DNA of 13,230 nucleotides from an uncultured Campylobacter sp. Lineage in GTDB: Bacteria > Campylobacterota > Campylobacteria > Campylobacterales > Campylobacteraceae. Under the pieces are notes generated by a model. That model was not told the DNA's origin and made no database searches. It saw only the letters and a list, made by a program, of their open reading frames with translations. Shown piece after piece: positions 7,486-13,230 of the stretch (position 1 is its first letter; each line of letters begins with the position of its first letter). Location of the stretch: positions 1-13,230 of the forward strand of contig NZ_CALIJA010000161.1 of the NCBI RefSeq assembly GCF_938017615.1, read 5' to 3'. A program made the position numbers and the translations under genes.

Positions 7486-7495
7486 TAATCATCAA
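7482..7495 (+). promoter_or_regulatory. Perfect FNR/NnrR-type operator before the cupin gene
   Basis: TTGATAATCATCAA matches TTGAT-N4-ATCAA at every fixed position. It overlaps the stop codon of the NnrS fusion and begins 36 bases before the -10 hexamer at 7518, the same distance as at the upstream operon, so its centre is near -41.5 for a start at 7530. Binding by a Crp/Fnr-superfamily activator is inferred. Confidence 0.7.
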
Positions 7496-7510
7496 AGCGG
7501 GCTTGCTAAA

Positions 7511-7523
7511 TTTTAGCTACAAT
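7511..7523 (+). promoter_or_regulatory. Promoter of the cupin gene
   Basis: TTTTAGCTACAAT is an extended -10 element of the Campylobacter type with hexamer TACAAT at 7518-7523. Initiation near 7530 leaves a leader of about 22 bases with AAGGAG at 7541-7546, five bases before the ATG. Confidence 0.65.
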
Positions 7524-7551
7524 CGATCAAATTTCATTTCAAGGAGAGCTT

Positions 7552-7881
7552 ATGCAACACATCAAAAATATCGACGCCGCTAAGGCCGTAGAGCTTGCTT
7601 CGCTAGTCGAAGTATCCCCTCATAAGGTGATTTCGCGCACCCTCGCGCAAAATCCTGCGCTGAATATGACCCTTTTCGCCTTCGACGGCGGCGAGGAGAT
7701 CAGCTCGCACAAATCCGACGGCGACGCATTCGTTTACGTGCTTGAGGGCGAGGGCGATTTCACGATCGACGGGCAGAAGCACCGCGTAAAAGCGGGGCAA
7801 AGCATCGTCATGCCTGCGGGCTTGCCGCACGCGATCTTCGCGCCGGTGCCGTTTAAGTGGTTTTTAGTGGTGGTTTTTTAG
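7552..7881 (+). CDS. Small single-domain cupin protein
   Basis: This 109-residue cytoplasmic protein is a single beta-barrel cupin. The first cupin motif is seen at about residues 46-69 (GGEEISSHKSDGDAFVYVLEG, with His 53 and Glu 65) and the second at about 82-93 (GQSIVMPAGLPH, with His 93). The usual HxH pair of the first motif is reduced to one His (HKS), so metal binding, if any, would use fewer or other ligands. The role cannot be told from the fold: such small cupins range from enzymes to sensors. It has a strong ribosome binding site, its own promoter with an FNR-type box shared with the upstream operon, and is followed by a perfect palindrome. The shared box suggests a role in the same response as the NnrS operon. 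Confidence 0.9.
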   Translation: MQHIKNIDAAKAVELASLVEVSPHKVISRTLAQNPALNMTLFAFDGGEEISSHKSDGDAFVYVLEGEGDFTIDGQKHRVKAGQSIVMPAGLPHAIFAPVPFKWFLVVVF

Positions 7882-7894
7882 CCTCTAAGTTTAA

Positions 7895-7926
7895 GGGCGG
7901 GCTAAATTTTAAAATTTAGCCCGCCC
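7895..7926 (+). terminator. Perfect 32-base palindrome, probable terminator of the cupin gene
   Basis: GGGCGGGCTAAATTTT is followed directly by its exact reverse complement, starting 13 bases after the cupin stop. The RNA would form a long stem with a GC-rich base. The following bases lack a strong U run, so it is not a textbook intrinsic terminator, and a processing or bidirectional role is possible. Confidence 0.6.
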
Positions 7927-8340
7927 GCCGCTTCATAAAATTTTATCCGAAATTCCATTTGCAGGGTCGTTCTGTTTGTTTCTGACGGCTATCGCTCGCC
8001 CTCGCAAAATTTTAAAATTTAGAAACGTTTAAATTTTACTTTTACCGCACCCAAAAATTTCGTCTGTTTTGCAAACCGTGCGGGAGCTAAAAATAACGCA
8101 CCGCATTTGCGCGCTGTGTCTAACCCCGAAATCGCGCGCTTGAGCTCGCATCGCAAGTCAAATCCATAGCTCGCGCATTAATTTTGAAGTCGCGCCGAGC
8201 GTGCAATACATATCGGGCGAGTAGAGTAGATGGACGCTGTAGTAGGGCGACCCTGCCGAGTGCGCAATGCGCGGCCTAGCTCATAGATCGAGAGTTAAAT
8301 TTAAAGGCCGTGTCCAGCGCGAAACGCACGCCAGACCGGC
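7927..8340. other. Gap of about 415 bases without a recognisable gene
   Basis: No convincing reading frame, RNA gene or promoter was found between the cupin terminator and the recJ end. It holds AT palindromes (ATAAAATTTTAT at 7935-7946 and a copy at 8005-8022) and a GC-rich half (about 8090-8340). The longest open stretch there, on the minus strand, is about 50 codons with no good start. Its word use resembles the 5' half of the NnrS fusion gene (for example CTTGCGATGC in both). Confidence 0.5.
8005..8022. repeat. Copy of an 18-base AT palindrome motif
   Basis: CAAAATTTTAAAATTTAG differs by one base from the motif at 8341-8358 and from the core of the palindrome at 7895-7926, giving three copies within about 460 bases. 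Confidence 0.5.
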
Positions 8341-8358
8341 CTAAATTTTAAAATTTAG
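8341..8358. repeat. 18-base perfect palindrome over the recJ stop
   Basis: CTAAATTTTAAAATTTAG is identical to the inner 18 bases of the 7895-7926 palindrome. It overlaps the recJ stop codon (8357-8355) and may be a weak transcription end for the pyrG-recJ unit, but no U run follows on the minus strand. Confidence 0.45.
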
Positions 8359-9935
8359 CTCTCGCTCGGGGTGAGTTCTTTGATGATGAGCTCGGGCGTG
8401 ATCGTACCGCGGAAATTGTTTTTGCTAACCGTAAAGATCGCGTCCACTCGCTCGCCCGCGCGCGGCAAAAAGTCGTAGTTGAAAAACAGCGCCTCGACGC
8501 TGCCGCCGTTTTTATCAAGCGCCATTTTGATATGCTTGCCCTCCTTGCCGATCTCCCTGATATTGCGGGCGCGCGCGCCTTTGATACAAAAGAGCGGGCG
8601 CGGATTTTTCTGCCCGTACGGCTCGTAAAATTCTAAAATTTCAAGCAGCTCGAAGTCTATCTGCGATGCGTCCAGCTCGCCAAGCAGATCGTCTTGCGCG
8701 CTAAAATCGCTCAGATCCTTAGGCGTAATGCGCTCATTTACGCGGCGCTTAAACTCCTGAAGCAGCGCAGGATCGATCCCCACGCCCGCAGCGCCCTTGT
8801 GTCCGCCGAAGGTCGTTAAAATTTCGCTTTGCGAGGAGATCAGCTCTAAAATATCGAATTTACCGATGCTGCGCGCGCTTCCTTTGGCGCGCGAGTCGCT
8901 TACGCTAAAGACGATCGCGGGCTTTTTGTAAGTCTTGCTTAGGCGGCTTGCGACGATGCCGATGATCCCTTCGTGCCACTGCGGACCCCACACGACGATG
9001 ACGTTGTCGCTCGGATCTACGCTTTTTACGATCTCGTCGTAGAGGTTTTTCTCCTCCTCTTTGCGCGAGTTGTTGATCGAATTTATCGTCTCTAGGTAAT
9101 GGTTTGCCTCTCTGATATTTTTGGCGCATAGGAAGTTATACGACATCGTAGCATCGTCCATCCGCCCCGTGCAGTTGATTAGCGGCGCGATCGTGTAGCT
9201 GATATCGTCGAATTCGAAGTGTTTTTTAAAATAATGCTCTTTAATCGCCTTGAAGCAGGCGCGGTTCGAGCTATTTAGCCGCTTGATGCCGAAGCGCAAA
9301 AGCGCGCGGTTCATATCGCGCAGCTCCATCATATCGGCGATTATGGCGATGATGAGGATATCCATCGAGCTTGCCATATCGTAGTTCACGCCGAGGGTTT
9401 CTTTTAGCGCGCCTACGAGATACCACGCTACCTGAGCGCCGCAAATTTCGATATTTGGGAAGGTGCAGTCAGGCTGCTTCGGATTGATTATCGCATAAGC
9501 TCTAGGCAGCACGGGCGGGGGCATGTGATGATCGGTGATGATGAGATCGATCCCCTTTTGAGCGCAAATTTCGGCAGCTTCCGTCGCAGAGGTGCCGTTA
9601 TCTACCGTGATGATGAGATCCACATCCTCAAGCTCGCCTATGATCTCGCTGTTTAGCCCGTATCCGTCGGTAAAGCGGTTTGGTATCTTGATAACGTAAT
9701 CCGCGCCTATTTGATTAAAAAAATCGCTCATTATGACGGTGCTTACGATACCGTCGACGTCGTAATCGCCGACTACGGCTATGCGCTGGTTTTCTTCGAT
9801 GGCAGTTTTTATGCGCAAAGCCGCCTTATAGGTATCTTTCAGATCGCAGGGTAAGGGAATTTCAGAAATTTTAGTATGCCGATCGTTCGCAAATCTCGAT
9901 TTTAGAATTTCCCTTATCTCATTTTTACCTAGCAT
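8355..9935 (-). CDS. recJ: Single-stranded-DNA-specific exonuclease RecJ
   Basis: RecJ degrades single-stranded DNA 5' to 3' during recombination and mismatch and excision repair. The DHH-family motifs are all present: GDYDVDG (residues 56-62), VDNGTS (111-116), TDHH (134-137), NCTGRMDD (254-261), then the DHHA1 part with WHEGIIGIVASR (320-331) and GGHKGAAG (377-384), and a C-terminal OB-like domain. At 526 residues it is of usual Campylobacter length and shorter than the E. coli enzyme. It starts inside the end of pyrG (11-base overlap) with little ribosome binding site of its own, so translation is probably coupled to pyrG. Identification is secure. Confidence 0.96.
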   Translation of the reverse strand: MLGKNEIREILKSRFANDRHTKISEIPLPCDLKDTYKAALRIKTAIEENQRIAVVGDYDVDGIVSTVIMSDFFNQIGADYVIKIPNRFTDGYGLNSEIIGELEDVDLIITVDNGTSATEAAEICAQKGIDLIITDHHMPPPVLPRAYAIINPKQPDCTFPNIEICGAQVAWYLVGALKETLGVNYDMASSMDILIIAIIADMMELRDMNRALLRFGIKRLNSSNRACFKAIKEHYFKKHFEFDDISYTIAPLINCTGRMDDATMSYNFLCAKNIREANHYLETINSINNSRKEEEKNLYDEIVKSVDPSDNVIVVWGPQWHEGIIGIVASRLSKTYKKPAIVFSVSDSRAKGSARSIGKFDILELISSQSEILTTFGGHKGAAGVGIDPALLQEFKRRVNERITPKDLSDFSAQDDLLGELDASQIDFELLEILEFYEPYGQKNPRPLFCIKGARARNIREIGKEGKHIKMALDKNGGSVEALFFNYDFLPRAGERVDAIFTVSKNNFRGTITPELIIKELTPSES

Positions 9936-11556
9936 TTTTTATAGATGCTTCGATAAAGCCCAAAATAGCGGGATTTGGGCGCACTAGACGGCTGGTAAAT
10001 TCCGGGTGAAACTGCACGCCCAGAAAAAACGGATGATTTTTTAGCTCGACCGCTTCGATAAGCCCGTCGCTCTCGCCGCAGACGATAAGCCCGTGCTTTT
10101 CAAAATCGGCGCGGTACTTCGGATTGGCTTCATATCGGTGGCGGTGGCGCTCGCGGATAGTTTTTTGCTCGCCGTAAATTTTACTCAAAAGCGAGCCTTT
10201 TTTGACGTCGCAGTCATAGCCACCCAGCCGCATAGTGCCGCCCATAGGGGATTTGTGCGTTCGGATCTGCTTTTTGCCGCTCGCGTCGATAAAGCTATCT
10301 ATGAGGTAGATTACCGGATCTTCGGTCTGCGGGTCAAATTCCGAGGAGTTAGCGTTTTTCAGTTTTAAGACATTACGCGCAAACTCCACCATTGCAAGCT
10401 GCATCCCCAGGCAGATGCCCAAAAATGGCACCTTATGCACCCGCGCGTAGTTTATGGCTAAAATTTTACCCTCTATCCCGCGCGAGCCGAAGCCGCCCGC
10501 GACTAAAATTCCGTTTACGTCGCGGAAAATTTCATCCACATTCGCAGCTTCGATTTTTTCACTATCGATCCACTTCAAATTTATCCGCGTATCAAGCGTC
10601 GCGCCCGCGTGGATGATCCCTTCGGTGAGGGATTTGTAGCTTTCTTTTAGATCGATATATTTACCGACGAAGGCGATCGTGGTTTCATTCGTAGGCACGA
10701 TGACGCGCTTAACGAGGCTGTCCCAGTTGCTCATATCGACTTCGAGCTTGTTTAAGCTTAAAGTCTCCGCGATCGGCGTTAAAATATCCTGTTTCAAAAA
10801 CGCAAGCGGGATCTGATAGATGCTCGCGCTATCTGGGCTTTCGATGACGCAGTTTTTATCCACGCCGCAGCTTAGCGCGATCTTATCTTTAAGCGCGCGA
10901 TTTAGCGGCATTTCGGAGCGGCAGATTATCATATCGGGGCTGATACCGATACGACGCAGCTCACCTACGCTGTGCTGCGTAGGCTTGGTTTTGAGCTCGC
11001 CCGCTACCTTGATGAAAGGCACGAGCGTGAGGTGGATATTCATCGTATTTACTCTGCCAAGCTCCACTCTCATCGCGCGGATCGCCTCTAAAAACGGCAG
11101 CCCCTCGATGTCGCCCACGGTGCCTCCGATCTCGACGATCAGCACGTCGTTACCCTCGCCCGCCTTTTTTATGCGGCGCACGATCTCGCCTACGATGTGA
11201 GGGATCACCTGGATCGTCTTGCCCAGATAATCGCCCCTGCGCTCCTTTTCGATGACGGAGCTGTAAACTTTGCCCGTGGTGAAGTTGTTGTCTTGGCTTA
11301 AATTTTCATCCAAGAACCGCTCATAATGCCCAAGATCCAGATCGGTCTCCGCGCCGTCGTCGGTGACGAAAACCTCTCCGTGCTCCAGCGGGCTCATGGT
11401 GCCGGGATCGACGTTGATATAAGGATCCGCCTTTAATATGCGCACTTTAAGCCCCGCGTGCTTTAAAAGCGTCGCGATCGACGCCGCCGCAATGCCTTTA
11501 CCCAGCGAGCTCAGCACTCCGCCGGTGACGAAAATATATTTCGTTTGTTTTGCCAT
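9925..11556 (-). CDS. pyrG: CTP synthase PyrG
   Basis: CTP synthase makes CTP from UTP with ATP and glutamine. The N-terminal synthetase part has the P-loop GGVLSSLGKG (residues 12-21), KADPYINVDPGTM and the EIGGTVGDIE segment. The C-terminal class I glutamine amidotransferase part has the GICLGMQ elbow with the nucleophilic Cys near 382 and the VQFHPEFTSR segment with catalytic His and Glu near 517 and 519. Length (543 residues) is standard. AGGA stands in front of the ATG. It is the first gene of a pyrG-recJ unit, an order also found in other Campylobacter. No leader attenuator of the Gram-positive PyrG type is seen. Confidence 0.98.
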   Translation of the reverse strand: MAKQTKYIFVTGGVLSSLGKGIAAASIATLLKHAGLKVRILKADPYINVDPGTMSPLEHGEVFVTDDGAETDLDLGHYERFLDENLSQDNNFTTGKVYSSVIEKERRGDYLGKTIQVIPHIVGEIVRRIKKAGEGNDVLIVEIGGTVGDIEGLPFLEAIRAMRVELGRVNTMNIHLTLVPFIKVAGELKTKPTQHSVGELRRIGISPDMIICRSEMPLNRALKDKIALSCGVDKNCVIESPDSASIYQIPLAFLKQDILTPIAETLSLNKLEVDMSNWDSLVKRVIVPTNETTIAFVGKYIDLKESYKSLTEGIIHAGATLDTRINLKWIDSEKIEAANVDEIFRDVNGILVAGGFGSRGIEGKILAINYARVHKVPFLGICLGMQLAMVEFARNVLKLKNANSSEFDPQTEDPVIYLIDSFIDASGKKQIRTHKSPMGGTMRLGGYDCDVKKGSLLSKIYGEQKTIRERHRHRYEANPKYRADFEKHGLIVCGESDGLIEAVELKNHPFFLGVQFHPEFTSRLVRPNPAILGFIEASIKNAR

Positions 11557-11573
11557 AAGTTTTCCTAAATTTT

Positions 11574-11585
11574 GATATTAATATC
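11574..11585. promoter_or_regulatory. 12-base palindrome in the pyrG leader
   Basis: GATATTAATATC is a perfect palindrome located just downstream of the pyrG -10 element and upstream of its ribosome binding site. It could be an operator or chance in AT-rich DNA. Confidence 0.25.
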
Positions 11586-11588
11586 GCG

Positions 11589-11594
11589 ATTATA
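11589..11594 (-). promoter_or_regulatory. pyrG promoter (-10)
   Basis: TATAAT on the minus strand, 33 bases before the pyrG start codon. A start of transcription near 11582 would leave a leader of about 26 bases. Confidence 0.55.
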
Positions 11595-11616
11595 ACTTCT
11601 TTTAGGTTAAAGCACA

Positions 11617-11628
11617 CTAAGCTAGAAT
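11617..11628 (+). promoter_or_regulatory. Promoter of the DUF945-like gene (-10)
   Basis: CTAAGCTAGAAT with hexamer TAGAAT at 11623-11628 resembles a Campylobacter -10 element. It would put transcription at about 11635, which excludes the ATG at 11629 and supports the start at 11695. Confidence 0.4.
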
Positions 11629-11694
11629 TTGAAAATTTTAGAAATTTACGGCAAAATACGCACCCAAATAAATTTTAAATTTAAAGGAGAGATG

Positions 11695-13143
11695 ATGAAA
11701 AAGATCATCGCGGCTTTAGTGGTCATCGTAGCGCTTATAGTGGGCGTTTTTGTAGCGACAAAGGACGCTAAAACTGGCGTAGCTAAAAGTGTAAACGATA
11801 GCATAACCAAAACGGTCGACGGTGCGGTCGGCAAGAGTGCCAGCGCCGCGATTGAGCAGCAGATTGCGGAATTTATCGCTAGAAACGAAATTTTCGAGAC
11901 TAAGAGCGCTAAATTTTATCCCGGAGATAGCAACTCAAGCGGCTTTATCGAAGGCGTAGTAAAAAAAGAGAAACTACAAAAAAGCCTTGCTGAAGGCTTT
12001 AGCAAGCTAAAGGAAAAAGCAGGCGCGCAAGATAGCAACGATACGGACGAGCCAGATCCTGCTAAAATTTTCCCGGAAGATTTTGCTTTTCGCTACGACT
12101 ACACTATTAAGCATAGCGTAAAAAACGCTGCGGATGGATTTGAGAGCGACGGAATTTTAACGATTAAGACGCCATATTACGCAGAGCCTTGCAAGAAGCT
12201 GTTTAAGACTGACGCGCCGCTTAGCACGCATCTAAACTACGGACCTACAGAGGTTAAATTTAGCGCAAAGCTAGCCGATATAAATGTGCTCGAAGATGGC
12301 GGAATAGGACGTCTTGCAGGCCTTAGCCTAAACGGCACGAGCGATATGAGCGGCAAAACGATAAAAGCCTTGGGCTTTAAAATCGGTGAAATTTTTATAG
12401 ACGACGGCAAGGATTCGGGTCTTGATATAAAGGATCTTATCTATGAAGCAAACTTTAAAAACGGAATCCAAGATCTAGACGATAATATAACCAAGCTCTT
12501 TTTGAATGACATAGATTTTGCAGGCAGCACAAAAGAGCTCGTCGTAACTGTAGATAAGCAGCGCTTCGTCGTAGTTACGGATATGAGCACGGAAGGTAGC
12601 TATCGCGTAAAAGATGGAATTTTAAATTTCAACGAAAGCGATAAAGCCCAAAGCCTAAAAATCGCTGACGTGCTAGTGCGAAACATCCATTTAGGCGTCG
12701 ATACCAGCTTTAGCGCCGTACTTTTCGAAAAATATCTGTCTGCTATCTCAAATCCGCAAGAAGGCGAAAAATTAGCGGAAAATAAAGAGCTTTTTATGAA
12801 GCTGCTAAAAGATGATATGAAAATTAACGTGAATGATTTTTCGTTTGAAAATAGCCTCGGCAAGAAATTTGCTTTTAACGCAAGCGCGCTAGTAGGCGGC
12901 TACATCGACGAGACGCAGCTTTTTAAGCGCATGAGCTTGGACGGCAAAGCTACGATAAATACGACCATTACGGACTTCTTATCGCCTTATGACAGCCTGC
13001 GCGATTTTGCGCCGATGGCTGAAGTTTACGGCTCGCAGTTTCTTAAGCCTGATGGAGATGGGGTTAAGATGGAGTTTAGCTTCGATAAGGCAAGCAACTC
13101 TATGATCTTAAACGGAAAGCCTATCCCGCTACCGCACAACTAA
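11695..13143 (+). CDS. YdgA/DUF945-like membrane-anchored protein
   Basis: The 482-residue product starts with a Lys-Lys pair and a single hydrophobic helix (residues 4-21, IIAALVVIVALIVGVFVA), so it is probably anchored in the inner membrane with the rest in the periplasm. The body is a series of short alternating hydrophobic and polar segments typical of beta structure, and the end (MEFSFDKASNSMILNGKPIPL) resembles the C-terminus of YdgA-type DUF945 proteins; length is close to E. coli YdgA (about 500). The family has no settled function. The frame is open from 11629, but AAGGAG at 11684-11689 sits five bases before the ATG at 11695, which gives a proper signal anchor; the ATG at 11692 is too close. 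It stands alone between a divergent pyrG and a strong terminator. Assignment to DUF945 is by eye and moderately sure. Confidence 0.8.
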   Translation: MKKIIAALVVIVALIVGVFVATKDAKTGVAKSVNDSITKTVDGAVGKSASAAIEQQIAEFIARNEIFETKSAKFYPGDSNSSGFIEGVVKKEKLQKSLAEGFSKLKEKAGAQDSNDTDEPDPAKIFPEDFAFRYDYTIKHSVKNAADGFESDGILTIKTPYYAEPCKKLFKTDAPLSTHLNYGPTEVKFSAKLADINVLEDGGIGRLAGLSLNGTSDMSGKTIKALGFKIGEIFIDDGKDSGLDIKDLIYEANFKNGIQDLDDNITKLFLNDIDFAGSTKELVVTVDKQRFVVVTDMSTEGSYRVKDGILNFNESDKAQSLKIADVLVRNIHLGVDTSFSAVLFEKYLSAISNPQEGEKLAENKELFMKLLKDDMKINVNDFSFENSLGKKFAFNASALVGGYIDETQLFKRMSLDGKATINTTITDFLSPYDSLRDFAPMAEVYGSQFLKPDGDGVKMEFSFDKASNSMILNGKPIPLPHN

Positions 13144-13152
13144 ATTCTTAAG

Positions 13153-13196
13153 CTTTGCGGGCGGATTTTAAGCCTGCCCGCAAAGATTTTTATTTT
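13153..13196 (+). terminator. Rho-independent terminator
   Basis: CTTTGCGGGC (13153-13162) pairs perfectly with GCCCGCAAAG (13176-13185) and is followed by ATTTTTATTTT. It lies nine bases after the stop of the DUF945-like gene and probably also lies at the end of the converging gene on the right. Confidence 0.85.
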
Positions 13197-13230
13197 CCTG
13201 CTTTTTCGGCGTAGAATTTCGCAAAGCTCC
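13190..13230 (-). CDS. Possible 3' end of a converging gene
   Basis: On the minus strand a frame enters from the right edge and reads SFAKFYAEKAGK before a TAA at 13192-13190. The Lys-rich helical end and its position directly beside a terminator fit the C-terminus of a real protein, but only 12 residues are visible and no family can be named. Confidence 0.4.
   Translation of the reverse strand, partial: SFAKFYAEKAGK

Noticed and set aside
7020..7583. A 187-codon plus-strand frame across the NnrS end and the cupin promoter
   Set aside because: It overlaps clear NnrS helices in another frame, the promoter and the FNR-type box, and its product has no recognisable features.
7927..8340. A tRNA or small RNA gene in the gap
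   Set aside because: No cloverleaf, T-loop (GTTCGA-like with matching stems) or promoter-terminator pair was found.

Overview
The window looks like chromosomal DNA from a Campylobacterales species, most likely a Campylobacter with a relatively high GC content. C. gracilis is my best guess, made without a database search. The evidence is the pyrG-recJ gene pair, -10 promoter elements of the Campylobacter type (TTTTTGATATAAT, TTTATGCTAAAAT) without clear -35 boxes, the many AAATTT/AAATTTT words, and an IlvD protein that reads like the Campylobacter form.

Layout from left to right. An AT-rich gene fragment of unknown function runs off the left edge (minus strand). Next comes ilvD (dihydroxy-acid dehydratase, minus strand), whose start should be placed 30 bases inside the longest open frame. 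Divergent from it is a four-gene operon with overlapping gene ends: a Tat-exported NitT/TauT-type substrate-binding protein, its permease, its ATPase, and a 957-residue protein. The last 365 residues of that protein are an NnrS-like 12-helix membrane domain. Its first ~590 residues are a strange Arg/Cys/Asn/Ser-rich sequence built partly from degenerate 16-, 26- and 15-residue repeats. A small cupin gene with its own promoter follows, then a perfect 32-base palindrome and a ~415-base gap without a recognisable gene. Then come recJ and pyrG (minus strand, order pyrG-recJ, overlapping by 11 bases), and divergently a membrane-anchored YdgA/DUF945-like protein with a strong terminator. The last bases probably hold the 3' end of a converging gene.

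The most interesting part is 2085-7881. The operon promoter and the cupin promoter each carry a Crp/Fnr-superfamily type box (TTGAGCTTAATCAA and TTGATAATCATCAA). In both, the box starts exactly 36 bases before the -10 hexamer, which puts its centre near -41.5, the classical class II activator position. NnrS proteins elsewhere belong to regulons of NO- or oxygen-responsive Crp/Fnr proteins. I therefore infer one regulon here that joins an uptake system, an NnrS-like membrane protein with a novel repeat-rich extension, and a cupin. The transported substrate and the role of the extension cannot be read from the sequence.

The rest (ilvD, recJ, pyrG, the DUF945 gene) is ordinary housekeeping content.
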